52,441 nucleotides of DNA from RFTU01 sp032122355 (GCA_032122355.1 JAUMCS010000009.1:1-52441); one strand, 5' to 3'; positions 17,607 through 26,582 are shown, counted from the first letter of the stretch. Program-made: numbers and translations. The notes: a model not told the origin generated them from the sequence alone.

Positions 17607-18786
17607 GATGGCGTTTTTGAACAAGCTGTTGGATGGAGTTGAGGTCGAGTGGAGCGAAGTCGGTGAGTTGATTTCACCGAAACGTGGCAGAAGACTTGTC
17701 AAAAGCCAACTGGAAGAAGTCGGTACTTATGCCGTCTATCAGAACAGTATGAAGCCACTCGGCTACTACCATCAAAGTAATGCACAAGCTGGAGCGACGT
17801 TTATGATTGTTGCTGGAGCAGCAGGCGAGATTGGTTTTAGCGATGATGCCTTCTGGGCTGCAGACGATGTCTATTTCTTTCCCAAATCAGATGCCATCAA
17901 CAATAAGTACCTTTACCACTTTCTATTGACCAAGCAGCATGAAATTTCTTCTCAGGTTCGCAGGGCAAGCATCCCTCGATTGTCAATCGCGGCAGTTGAA
18001 AAGCTAGAAATCCCCATCCCCTGCCCAGAAAACCCCAAGAAATCGCTTGAAATTCAAGCCGAAATCGTCCGCATCCTAGACACCTTCACCGAGCTAACAG
18101 CCGAGCTAACAGCCGAGCTAACAGCCCGTAAAAAACAATACAACTACTATCGCGATCAGTTGTTGAGTTTTGAGGATGGGGCGGTGGAGTGGAAGATGTT
18201 GGGGGAGGTTGCCGAATATTCAAAAACACGTATCAGCTGTAAAAAGGTTGACTCAATGAATTATGTAGGCGTCGATAACCTTTTGCAAAACCGTGCGGGA
18301 AAGACCTCATCTAATTTCGTTCCAACCGAAGGTAACTTGACTCAGTACCTAGTTGGTGATGTATTGATGGGAAACATTCGACCATACCTAAAAAAAATAT
18401 GGCTAGCTGATCAAGTTGGTGGAACAAATGGCGATGTTTTGGTGATTCATCCCACGAATGGAAATGTACTTTCAAGATATTTGTATCAGGTGTTAGCCGA
18501 TGACAAATTCTTTGAATACAACATGCAACACGCTAAAGGGGCAAAGATGCCTCGTGGGAACAAAGAAAAAATAATGGAGTTTTTGATTCCCATTCCTTAT
18601 CCTAACGACTCAGACAAATCACTTTCAGAACAAGCCCGCATCGTCGCCATTCTCGATAAATTCGATGCCCTCACCCACTCCCTCACCGAAGGCTTACCGC
18701 GCGAAATCGAATTGCGCCAGAAACAATACGAGTATTACCGCGATTTGCTGTTGAGCTTTCCCAAGCCAGAAGGGGTGGCTGCGTGA
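17599..18786 (+). CDS. hsdS: Type I restriction-modification specificity subunit HsdS (EcoR124-like)
   Basis: DNA-recognition subunit of 395 residues. Target-recognition domain 1 covers about residues 10-145, the central conserved helix about 150-190, domain 2 about 195-330, and a second conserved helix ends the protein (QARIVAILDKFDALTHS, RQKQYEYYRDLLLSF). The central helix contains FTELTAELTAELTARKKQYN, an ELTA unit three times, encoded by three identical 12-bp repeats. The first target domain follows EWSEVGELISPKRG and the second EWKMLGEVAEYSK. The start ATG 17599 overlaps the first rhuM stop. The sequence recognised cannot be read from the protein. Confidence 0.95.
   Translation: MSEMAFLNKLLDGVEVEWSEVGELISPKRGRRLVKSQLEEVGTYAVYQNSMKPLGYYHQSNAQAGATFMIVAGAAGEIGFSDDAFWAADDVYFFPKSDAINNKYLYHFLLTKQHEISSQVRRASIPRLSIAAVEKLEIPIPCPENPKKSLEIQAEIVRILDTFTELTAELTAELTARKKQYNYYRDQLLSFEDGAVEWKMLGEVAEYSKTRISCKKVDSMNYVGVDNLLQNRAGKTSSNFVPTEGNLTQYLVGDVLMGNIRPYLKKIWLADQVGGTNGDVLVIHPTNGNVLSRYLYQVLADDKFFEYNMQHAKGAKMPRGNKEKIMEFLIPIPYPNDSDKSLSEQARIVAILDKFDALTHSLTEGLPREIELRQKQYEYYRDLLLSFPKPEGVAA
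18091..18126 (+). repeat. Three perfect 12-bp tandem repeats in the hsdS spacer
   Basis: GAGCTAACAGCC is repeated exactly at 18091-18102, 18103-18114 and 18115-18126, encoding ELTA each time. In EcoR124I and EcoR124II the same kind of 12-bp repeat, present twice or three times, sets a 6- or 7-base spacer between half-sites. Confidence 0.97.
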
Positions 18787-19778
18787 TGAACAACGATACC
18801 CACCAGATACAAATTTATCAGTCAGACGATGGGCAGCTGGAGCTGAAGGTGGCTTTTGATAACGACACTGTTTGGCTGACTCAGCCACAAATGGCGGATT
18901 TGTTTGGCACCCAGAGGCCAGCCATCAGCAAGCATTTGTCCAATATATTCAAAGAGGGCGAGCTGGAAAAAGAAACCACATGTTCCATTTCGGAACACGT
19001 GGCCGAGCATGGTCAAAAATACCAAACCAAACGCTACAACCTTGATGCCATTATTTCAGTCGGTTACCGAGTCAATTCCAGTCGAGCTACCCAGTTTCGC
19101 ATATGGGCAACCCGTACCCTAAAACAGCATCTGCTTGACGGCTACACCCTCAACCAACACCGCTTGCATGAGCGCGGTATAGAATTTGAACAAGTTATTA
19201 CGCTACTCAGCAATACCTTGGCTAACCAGAAACTGGTGCAGCCCGAGGGCTCGGCGGTGTTGTCGGTTATTGCCGACTATGCCCGCAGCTGGAGCCTGCT
19301 ACAAGCTTATGACGAACAAAGCCTCAGGGCGCTGCCCAACAAGCAAGACGGCATGCAAGCGTTGCAACTGCCCGATGTATTGACTGCCATAGCCGAGCTC
19401 AAATCAACACTCATAGCCAAGGGCGAGGCCACCGAGTTGTTTGGACAATTGCGCGGCGATGGCTTGGCCTCAGCGATTGCCGCCATTGAGCAAGGCTTTG
19501 GCGACGAGCTATTTTACCCGCATGTAGCGAGCCGGGCCGCGCACTTACTGTACTTCGTAATCAAAAATCACCCGCTAGCCGATGGCAACAAACGAAGCGG
19601 CTCATTTTTGTTTTTGTGGTATTTGCGTGTCAATCAGCATTTTCTAGCTAAGCCCGTAGAGCAACTCATCAACGACAACACGCTCGTGGCCTTGGCCTTG
19701 TTAGTGGCTGAAAGCAAACCAGATCAAAAAGAGCTGATGATTCGGTTGGTGGAGCACTTTGTTTTGTTGAAGGACTAA
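18786..19778 (+). CDS. RhuM-like N-terminal domain fused to Doc/Fic domain (second RhuM)
   Basis: The 330-residue product from ATG 18786 shares one base with the hsdS stop. The N-terminal half is RhuM-like (FDNDTVWLTQPQMADLFGTQ, then a DAIISVGYRVNSSRATQFRI core) and clearly related to the first copy. The C-terminal half is a Doc/Fic fold with HPLADGNKRSGSFLF (His near residue 262), closer to the Doc form H-x-x-x-D-x-N-K-R than to the AMP-transferring HPFxxGNGR form. Doc enzymes phosphorylate EF-Tu; whether this one does is unknown. No Phd-like antitoxin gene is beside it, so the RhuM half may hold the control or targeting role. Confidence 0.88.
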   Translation: MNNDTHQIQIYQSDDGQLELKVAFDNDTVWLTQPQMADLFGTQRPAISKHLSNIFKEGELEKETTCSISEHVAEHGQKYQTKRYNLDAIISVGYRVNSSRATQFRIWATRTLKQHLLDGYTLNQHRLHERGIEFEQVITLLSNTLANQKLVQPEGSAVLSVIADYARSWSLLQAYDEQSLRALPNKQDGMQALQLPDVLTAIAELKSTLIAKGEATELFGQLRGDGLASAIAAIEQGFGDELFYPHVASRAAHLLYFVIKNHPLADGNKRSGSFLFLWYLRVNQHFLAKPVEQLINDNTLVALALLVAESKPDQKELMIRLVEHFVLLKD

Positions 19779-19812
19779 GATGGTGATCACATCCCGTACC
19801 GTTGGCCTGCAG

Positions 19813-19860
19813 CGATTTACTGTTGAGCTTTCCAAGGCCGGAAGAAGTGGCGGCGTGATG
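19813..19860 (+). pseudogene. Remnant of a second hsdS 3' end
   Basis: These 48 bases align without gaps to the end of the intact hsdS (18741-18788) with seven differences. In the hsdS frame they read DLLLSFPRPEEVAA then stop, against DLLLSFPKPEGVAA in the intact gene. Most changes are silent or mild, so this is the end of a divergent hsdS, not a fresh duplication. Even the TGATG overlap after the stop is kept. Nothing recognisable as hsdS lies upstream. Confidence 0.75.
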
Positions 19861-19926
19861 TTGAAGAACCACCCTGCCCTGCGGACACCCAACCACCAGA
19901 GGGGAATTAATATTGGTAACGCCGCC
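19861..19926 (+). repeat. Decayed copy A of the two-hairpin element
   Basis: 66 bases matching 20346-20411 in the same orientation with about nine mismatches. The hairpin arms are degraded here (AACCACCAGAGGGG in place of CTCCACCGGAGGGG). It begins right after the ATG of the hsdS remnant's TGATG. Confidence 0.8.
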
Positions 19927-19948
19927 ATTATTGCCAACGCCACCCACC

Positions 19949-19996
19949 AATTCCCCTCCCGTGGAGGGGTGGCAGGCGAAGCCTGACGGGGTGGTC
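19949..19996 (-). repeat. Two-hairpin REP-like element, inverted copy upstream of the DUF559 gene
   Basis: On the plus strand this reads AATTCCCCTCC-CGT-GGAGGGG (7-bp stem, 3-base loop) and then CAGGC-GAA-GCCTG (5-bp stem, 3-base loop), ending CGGGGTGGTC. It is the inverse of the element at 20352-20393. The DUF559 start codon follows two bases later. Confidence 0.8.
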
Positions 19997-19997
19997 T

Positions 19998-20441
19998 ATG
20001 CGAAATACACAACACTACATGTTTTTGCCATTCAATCCCAAACTAAAAGAACGTGCCAAAGAGCTACGTCAAGCAAGAATGCTGCATGAAGCCTTGTTGT
20101 GGAACCAGCTCAAAAGAAAAAAGTTCGGCGGGTTAGATTTTGATAGACAAAAAATTATTGGCAATTTCATCGTTGATTTCTTTTGTGCTGAAAGAGCCGT
20201 GGTGATTGAAGCAGATGGTGCTTCTCATTGTGGGCAGGAACACTATGATGAGCAACGAGATGCTTACCTTAATGGCTTGGGCCTGACGGTGATTCACATT
20301 ACAGTGGAAGATATTTTGCGAGATATGGATGCGGTGATGCGTTTCTTGAAAAACCACCCCGCCCTAAGGGCACCCCTCCACCGGAGGGGAATTAACATTG
20401 GTAACGCCGCCCAAGAAACTGAGAAAGAGCCTCATGAGTGA
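19998..20441 (+). CDS. DUF559 family endonuclease-like protein
   Basis: Vsr/PD-(D/E)XK-like small protein of 147 residues. The core has LRQARMLHEALLWNQLKRKK, GLDFDRQKIIGNFIVDFFCAE and VVIEADGASH, where the Asp of FIVDFF and the Glu-Asp of IEADG are the expected metal-site residues. VEDILRDMDAVM closes the fold. The last 28 or so residues (NHPALRAPLHRRG onward) are encoded by the downstream repeat and are probably not part of the fold. ATG 19998 lies two bases after the upstream repeat; ATG 20019 is an alternative. The stop overlaps the hsdR start by eight bases. Family function is unknown; nuclease activity is inferred. Confidence 0.87.
   Translation: MRNTQHYMFLPFNPKLKERAKELRQARMLHEALLWNQLKRKKFGGLDFDRQKIIGNFIVDFFCAERAVVIEADGASHCGQEHYDEQRDAYLNGLGLTVIHITVEDILRDMDAVMRFLKNHPALRAPLHRRGINIGNAAQETEKEPHE
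20346..20411 (+). repeat. Two-hairpin REP-like element, copy B at the 3' end of the DUF559 gene
   Basis: ACCACCCC, then GCCC-TAA-GGGC and CCCCTCC-ACC-GGAGGGG hairpins, ending GGAATTAACATTGGTAACGCC. The core 20352-20393 is inverted relative to 19949-19996, so the pair brackets the DUF559 gene. It lies inside the coding frame and encodes most of the protein's tail. Confidence 0.8.
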
Positions 20442-23400
20442 CTACAAAACCATCGCAGAATCCAACCACTTCATCGTTCTGGACAAATACACCCAAGAAT
20501 GGAATGTCGCAGAAAGCTACCAAAGTGAAGACGATCTGGAGCGCGAGTTCATAGCCGATTTGCAAAACCAGGGCTACGAATACCTGCCGCGGCTGAACAC
20601 GCCCGAAGCCTTGCTGGGCAATATACGCGTGCAACTGCAAACACTCAACGGCGTACAGTTTTCAAACAGCGAATGGCTGCGTTTTGTCGAAAGCTGGCTA
20701 GACAAACCCAGTGATGGCATCATTGACAAAACCCGCAAAATTCACGATGACTACATCCACGACTTTGTTTTTGACGATGGCCGCATTCAAAACATCTATC
20801 TGCTAGATAAAAAAATATCGCCCGCAACAAGGTGCAGGTCATCAACCAGTTTGAGCAAACAGGCCACCACGCCAACCGCTATGACGTCACCATTTTGGTC
20901 AATGGCCTGCCGCTGGTACAAGTCGAGCTCAAAAAACGGGGGGTGGCCATCCGCGAAGCCTTCAACCAGGTGCACCGCTACAGCAAAGAAAGCTTCAACA
21001 TCGAACATTCCTTATTCAAATATTTGCAACTGTTCGTCATATCCAACGGCACGGACAGCCGCTACTTTGCCAACACCACACAACGCAATAAAAACAGCTT
21101 TGACTTCACCATGAATTGGGCCAAGTCCGACAACAGCCTGATCAAAGACCTCAAAGACTTCACCGCCACCTTCTTTCAAAAACACACCCTGCTGAATGTA
21201 CTGCTGCACTACTCGGTGTTTGATACCAGCAATACCTTACTGGTCATGCGTCCCTACCAAATTGCCGCCACTGAGCGCATTTTGTGGAAAATCAACTGCG
21301 CCTATCAGGCCAAAAACTGGAGCTGCATTGAGGGCGGTGGCTTCATCTGGCATACCACCGGCTCAGGCAAGACCCTCACCAGTTTCAAGGCCGCACGCCT
21401 AGCCACCGAGCTGAACTTCATCGACAAAGTATTTTTCGTGGTTGACCGCAAAGACCTCGACTATCAAACCATGAAAGAATACCAGCGCTTTTCACCCAGC
21501 AGCGTGAATGGCTCAGAAAGCACAACCGGCCTCAAGGAGAACTTGGAAAAAGATGACAACAAAATCATCGTCACCACCATCCAAAAGCTCAACAACCTGA
21601 TGAAGGGCGAAGCGGATTTGCCCATCTACCGCAAGCAGGTGGTTTTTATTTTTGATGAATGTCACCGCAGTCAGTTTGGTGAAGCACAAAAAAACCTGAA
21701 CAAGAAATTCAAAAAGTTCTATCAGTTTGGGTTTACGGGTACGCCCATCTTCCCCGAAAACGCACTGGGCGCAGAAACCACAGCCAGCGTGTTTGGCCGA
21801 GAGCTGCATTCGTATGTGATCACCGACGCCATTCGAGACGAAAAAGTGCTCAAGTTCAAAGTGGATTACAACGACGTGCGCCCACAATTCAAAGCCCTTG
21901 AAACCGAGCAAGATGCAAAAAAACTCAGCGCCGCGGAAAACAAACAAGCCCTGCTGCACCCCGATCGCATCCGCGAAATCACCCAATACATCCTGAACAA
22001 CTTCCGGCAAAAAACCCACCGCCTGCATGCGGGCAACAAAGGCTTCAATGCCATGTTCGCAGTCAGTAGCGTTGATGCCGCCAAGCTGTATTACGAATCA
22101 TTCCGCGAACTCCAAAAGGGTAGCGACAAACCATTGCGGGTGGCCACCATCTTTTCATTTGCCGCCAACGAGGAGCAAGATTCCATCGGGGATATTCAAG
22201 ACGAAAGTTTTGATGTGTCAGCCATGAACAGCAGCGGCAAAGAATTTTTAAGTGCCGCCATCGCCGATTACAACGCACTGTTCAAAACCAATTTCAGCGT
22301 GGATTCCAAGGGCTTTCAAAACTATTACCGCGATTTGGCCAAGCAGGTCAAAGCCAAGGAAATTGATCTGCTGATGGTGGTGGGCATGTTTCTCACGGGC
22401 TTTGATGCACCCACCCTGAACACGTTGTTTGTCGATAAAAATCTGCGCTACCACGGCCTGATGCAAGCCTACTCGCGCACGAACCGCATTTTTGACGCCA
22501 CCAAAACCTTCGGCAACATCGTCACCTTCCGCGACTTAGAGCAAGCCACCATCGATGCCATTACCCTGTTCGGTGACAAGAACACCAAGAACGTCGTACT
22601 TGAAAAAAGCTACCAGGAGTACATGGAAGGTTTCACCGATGCGGCCACTGGCGAAGCGCGGCGTGGTTTTATGGATGTCGTGAAGGAACTGGAAACAAAC
22701 TTTCCCGACCCCGCCAACATTGAAACAGAAGCCGACAAAAAGGCCTTCGCTAAACTGTTTGGAGAGTATTTGCGCGTGGAAAACGTGCTGCAAAACTATG
22801 ACGAGTTCGCCCGCCTCAAGGATTTGCAAAACGTGGATATGAATGACACCGCGGCAGTAGAAGCGTTCAAGGCCAAGCACTATCTGACAGATACCGACCT
22901 GAGCGAATTGTCCGCCATCGAACTACCCACTGAGCGCAAAATCCAGGATTACCGATCCACCTACAACGATGTGCGCGACTGGCTGCGACGTGAAAAATCG
23001 TCAGACGACAAAAGCAAATCTACGCTTGACTGGGATGACGTGGTGTTCGAGGTGGATTTGCTGAAATCGCAGGAAATCAATCTCGATTACATCCTGGAGT
23101 TGATTTTTGAGAACAACAAAAAAATCAAAAGCAAGGCCGATCTGGTCGATGAAGTGCGCCGTGTCATTCGGGCAAGCCTGGGCAACCGCGCCAAAGAGAG
23201 CTTGCTCGTCGACTTCATCCATCGAACCGATTTAAACCAGATAGGCGATAAAGCCAATGTGATTGAGGCTTTTTTCGCCTTTGCCCAAGCCGAGCAGCAG
23301 CGCGAGGCGCAAGAGCTCATCCGCACCGAAAACCTGAATACCGAAGCAGCCAGACGCTACATCACCAACTCACTCAAACGGGAATTCGCCAGCGACAACG

Positions 23401-23531
23401 GCACCGAACTCAACGCCGTGCTACCCAAGATGAGCCCGCTAAACCCTCAATACCTGACCAAAAAACACAGTGTGTTCCAGAAAATTGCCGCTTTTGTAGA
23501 AAAATTCAAGGGCGTGGGTGGGCGAATTTAA
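20434..23531 (+). pseudogene. hsdR: Type I restriction endonuclease subunit HsdR, frameshifted in an A7 tract
   Basis: ATP-driven DNA translocase and nuclease of the type I complex. Frame one runs from ATG 20434 to a stop at 21114; the rest of the protein is in the -1 frame up to 23531. The junction is the A7 tract 20809-20815. With one more A it reads LLDKKNIARNKVQVINQ, and the whole gene would encode 1032 residues (EcoR124I HsdR is 1038). In that reading the nuclease residues fall at Asp151, Glu165 and Lys167 and the Walker A lysine at 313 (HTTGSGKT), the EcoR124I positions as I recall them. FIFDECHRSQ is the DEAD-box motif II. The C-terminal helical region looks intact. This may be a true off state, slippage-rescued, or a sequencing error. 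Confidence 0.93.
20809..20815 (+). other. A7 homopolymer at the hsdR frame break
   Basis: Seven consecutive A after GAT. Eight would restore the hsdR frame. A -1 ribosomal slip or RNA polymerase insertion of one A here would also produce the full-length protein. Confidence 0.9.
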
Positions 23532-23549
23532 TGCGCTATTGGCCTCAAC

Positions 23550-23918
23550 TCACCACATCATCGCCCCCAACACCTGCCGCCCTTCGCTCACCAGCACATT
23601 AAAGGTGCGGCAAGCCGCAGGCGTGCTCATTGCTTCAAAGCCAATGCCCGCCTGATAAATGCGTGCAATCAAAGCCGAATTAGGAAAGCTCAGTTTGGAA
23701 CCTGTGCCTAAAATAATCAACTCAGGCCGCAAAGCAATGAGGGCCTCCATATCCGATAGGGTTAAGCTTTCTACCGTTTTGGCAGACCACACTTGTACCG
23801 GTGCTTCGTGCGGTATTAAGATGCTGGTGTGAAATGCTTGGTGATTCACCCAAATGGCTTGATCTTCCATTCGAGTTATTTGATTGCGGCCTTCGGCCCG
23901 GTCGGGTTGAATTTTCAT
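23550..23918 (-). CDS. Mth938-like (DUF498) domain protein
   Basis: The 122-residue product from ATG 23918 has the Mth938/XCC1710 family fold signs: an N-terminal strand region, LIALRPELIILGTGSKLSFPN (family L-x-P-E-x-x-I-x-G-x-G) and GIGFEAMSTPAACRTFNVLVSEGR with the conserved M-x-T-x-x-A-C-R-T-Y/F-N. Function is unknown in bacteria; a eukaryotic relative (NDUFAF3) helps complex I assembly. ATG 23939 is a longer alternative. It is the first gene right of the R-M island and is divergent from alaA. In betaproteobacteria this gene commonly precedes the alaA-hom-thrC run. Confidence 0.85.
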   Translation of the reverse strand: MKIQPDRAEGRNQITRMEDQAIWVNHQAFHTSILIPHEAPVQVWSAKTVESLTLSDMEALIALRPELIILGTGSKLSFPNSALIARIYQAGIGFEAMSTPAACRTFNVLVSEGRQVLGAMMW

Positions 23919-24014
23919 ATCTTTATATAATGCTAACATCTACAGGCATAGGCTCATTGGGCTATGCATCTGTAAACCGATTGTAATTATGGCCACCCCT
24001 GGAGCAACCACCCC

Positions 24015-25247
24015 GTGACATCCATACAAAAGTCTAACAAACTTGCCCACGTCTGTTACGACATCCGCGGCCCCGTTTTAGATAAAGCGCGGCAAATGGA
24101 AGAAGAAGGGCAAAAAATCATCAAGCTCAATATCGGCAATTTAGCCGTTTTTGGGCTAGAACCGCCCGACGAAATTTTGCAGGACATGATTCGCAACTTG
24201 CCCAATGCCGCCGGCTATACCGACAGCAAAGGTTTATTTGCGCCGCGTAAGGCCGTGGTGCATTACACGCAAGAAAAAAACATCATTGGCGTAACCGTGG
24301 ATGATGTTTACTTGGGCAATGGTGCATCGGAATTGATTGTGTTGGCGCTCAATGCCCTGCTCAATGATGGCGATCAAATATTGGTGCCTGCCCCCGATTA
24401 CCCACTCTGGACAGCCGCCGTTTCACTCTCAGGCGGACAGCCAGTGCATTATGTATGCGATGAAAGCGCTGACTGGCTGCCTGATCTGGATGATATTCGG
24501 CGCAAAATCACCCCTCAAACCAAAGGGATCGTGGTCATCAACCCGAACAATCCCACCGGCGCACTCTACCCTACCGAACTGCTGCAAGGCATTGTTGAAA
24601 TCGCACGCCAACATCGGCTGATTGTGTTTGCCGATGAAATTTACGACAAAATCCTCTACGATGGTCACACCCACACCAGCCTGGCCTCACTGGCCGATGA
24701 TGTGCTGTTTTTAACCTTTAATGGTTTGTCCAAAAATTACCGTAGCTGCGGCTATCGCGCAGGCTGGCTTACCGTTTCAGGTAACAAACGCCCCGCCAAA
24801 GACTACATTGAGGGCCTGAATATGCTAGCCTCAATGCGCTTGTGCGCCAATACCCCGGGGCAATTGGCCATTCAAACCGCATTGGGCGGCTATCAAAGCA
24901 TCAAAGATTTGGTTGCACCCAGCGGCCGCCTGTGCCGCCAACGCGATTTAGCCTATCAATTGCTCAATAACATCCCAGGTGTGAGCTGCGTCAAACCTAA
25001 AGCAGCCCTGTATATGTTCCCTAAGCTAGATCCAGCTATGTACCCCATCACCGATGATCAGCAGTTTGCCTATGAATTATTGGCTGAAGAAAAAGTGTTG
25101 ATTGTGCAGGGCAGTGGCTTTAACTGGGCTAGCCCTGATCACTTCCGCCTGGTGTTTTTACCCAATATTGATGACCTCTCAGAGGCTATTGGGCGCATTG
25201 CCCGCTTTTTAGAAGGCTATCACCGCCGCCATGTTCGTTCTGTTTAA
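24015..25247 (+). CDS. alaA: Glutamate-pyruvate aminotransferase (AlaA-type)
   Basis: Fold type I PLP aminotransferase making alanine from pyruvate and glutamate. The 410-residue product starts with GTG 24015. It follows E. coli AlaA closely: KLAHVCYDIRGPVLDKA, LNIGN, APDYPLWTAAVSLSGG, INPNNPTGALYP, FADEIYDKILYDG and the PLP lysine in FNGLSKNYR (near residue 242). ALYMFPKLD and the FR-x-V region near the end bind the substrate carboxylate. hom follows 15 bases later, so alanine and threonine genes share an operon here. Confidence 0.93.
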   Translation: MTSIQKSNKLAHVCYDIRGPVLDKARQMEEEGQKIIKLNIGNLAVFGLEPPDEILQDMIRNLPNAAGYTDSKGLFAPRKAVVHYTQEKNIIGVTVDDVYLGNGASELIVLALNALLNDGDQILVPAPDYPLWTAAVSLSGGQPVHYVCDESADWLPDLDDIRRKITPQTKGIVVINPNNPTGALYPTELLQGIVEIARQHRLIVFADEIYDKILYDGHTHTSLASLADDVLFLTFNGLSKNYRSCGYRAGWLTVSGNKRPAKDYIEGLNMLASMRLCANTPGQLAIQTALGGYQSIKDLVAPSGRLCRQRDLAYQLLNNIPGVSCVKPKAALYMFPKLDPAMYPITDDQQFAYELLAEEKVLIVQGSGFNWASPDHFRLVFLPNIDDLSEAIGRIARFLEGYHRRHVRSV

Positions 25248-25262
25248 TTTTGTGAAAATACT

Positions 25263-26582
25263 ATGATGAATCCCATTAAAGTTGGTATTGTTGGCCTAGG
25301 CACGGTAGGCCGCGGCACTTTTGAAGTACTCCTTCGTAACCAAGCTGAAATTCAGCGCCGCGCGGGCCGTGGCATTGAAGTCAGCATGGTGGCGGCACGC
25401 CAAGTCGAGCGTGCGCGTGAATGGGTCGCTGGCCGCGCTGAAGTGGTGGCCGATGCACAAGCCATCATTGACCGCCCCGATATTGACATCATCATTGAGC
25501 TGATTGGCGGCTGCGATGTGGCTAAAGATATTGTGCTCAAAGCCATTGCCGCCGGCAAACATGTGGTCACTGCCAACAAAGCTTTGCTGGCATTGCATGG
25601 CGATGCCATATTTTCAGCCGCCCAAGCCAAAGGTGTGGCTGTAGCATTTGAAGCCGCTGTGGCTGGCGGTATCCCCATTATCAAAGCCGTGCGTGAGGGC
25701 CTAACAGCCAACCATATTCAGTGGATTGCGGGCATTATCAACGGCACCACCAATTTCATTCTTTCTGAAATGCGCAGCAAAGGGCTGGATTTTCAAACCG
25801 TACTGGCTGAAGCACAGCGCCTAGGCTACGCCGAAGCCGACCCCACTTTTGATATTGAAGGGGTTGATGCGGCACATAAAGCCACCTTGCTATCGGCCAT
25901 GGCCTTTGGCATACCTGTGCAGTTTCATCAAGCGCACGTCGAAGGCATTACCCAACTACAAGCAGCTGATATACGCTATGCCGAGCAATTGGGCTATCGT
26001 ATCAAGCTGTTGGGTATTACACGCCGCCGTGATGATGTCGGTGGTGTTGAACTGCGCGTACACCCTACCCTCATACCCAGCAAACGCCTGATTGCCAATG
26101 TTGAAGGTGCGATGAATGCAGTCATGGTGAATGGCGATGCCGTAGGCACCACTTTGTTTTACGGCAAGGGTGCGGGCGCTGAACCCACGGCTTCATCCGT
26201 AGTGGCCGATTTGGTGGATATCACACGCATGCACTCTGCGGATCCGTCACACCGTGTGCCCTATTTGGCTTTCCAACCCAGCGCCATGGCCAACACACCC
26301 ATTCTGCCGATGGCACAAGTGATCACCAGCTTTTACCTGCGCTTGGCAGTGGCTGACCGTGCTGGGGTATTGGCACGCATCACCACCTTGTTGGCCGAGC
26401 ATGATATTTCGATTGATGCGGTACTGCAACGAGAATCCGCTGAAGGCGAAAACCAAACCGATTTAATCATCCTGACCCACGATACGGTAGAAGGGCGTAT
26501 GCGCTCAGCCTTAGCCCAGATGCAAGCACTGCCTGATGTGTTGGCACCTATTGTCAGCCTACGCAAAGAGGAGCTTGCCTGA
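25263..26582 (+). CDS. hom: Homoserine dehydrogenase
   Basis: Reduces aspartate semialdehyde to homoserine for threonine and methionine synthesis. The product is 439 residues (438 from the second ATG). The NAD(P) motif GLGTVGRGTFE is near residue 12, TANKALLALHG and GIINGTTNFILSEM mark the catalytic domain, and a C-terminal ACT domain starts near residue 355 (ADRAGVLARITTLLAEHDIS), giving threonine feedback control. It is not fused to aspartokinase. The stop shares one base with the thrC start. Confidence 0.96.
   Translation: MMNPIKVGIVGLGTVGRGTFEVLLRNQAEIQRRAGRGIEVSMVAARQVERAREWVAGRAEVVADAQAIIDRPDIDIIIELIGGCDVAKDIVLKAIAAGKHVVTANKALLALHGDAIFSAAQAKGVAVAFEAAVAGGIPIIKAVREGLTANHIQWIAGIINGTTNFILSEMRSKGLDFQTVLAEAQRLGYAEADPTFDIEGVDAAHKATLLSAMAFGIPVQFHQAHVEGITQLQAADIRYAEQLGYRIKLLGITRRRDDVGGVELRVHPTLIPSKRLIANVEGAMNAVMVNGDAVGTTLFYGKGAGAEPTASSVVADLVDITRMHSADPSHRVPYLAFQPSAMANTPILPMAQVITSFYLRLAVADRAGVLARITTLLAEHDISIDAVLQRESAEGENQTDLIILTHDTVEGRMRSALAQMQALPDVLAPIVSLRKEELA

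Noticed and set aside
16734..17702. Open frame of 322 codons on the minus strand opposite the first rhuM gene
   Set aside because: It is an antisense shadow of a G+C-richer gene whose plus-strand frame has clear RhuM features and eight-base overlaps with hsdM and hsdS.
20832..23531. Reading the second part of hsdR as a separate gene starting at GTG 20832
   Set aside because: No ribosome site is visible, and the missing N-terminal part is encoded just upstream in another frame, so one frameshifted gene explains it better.
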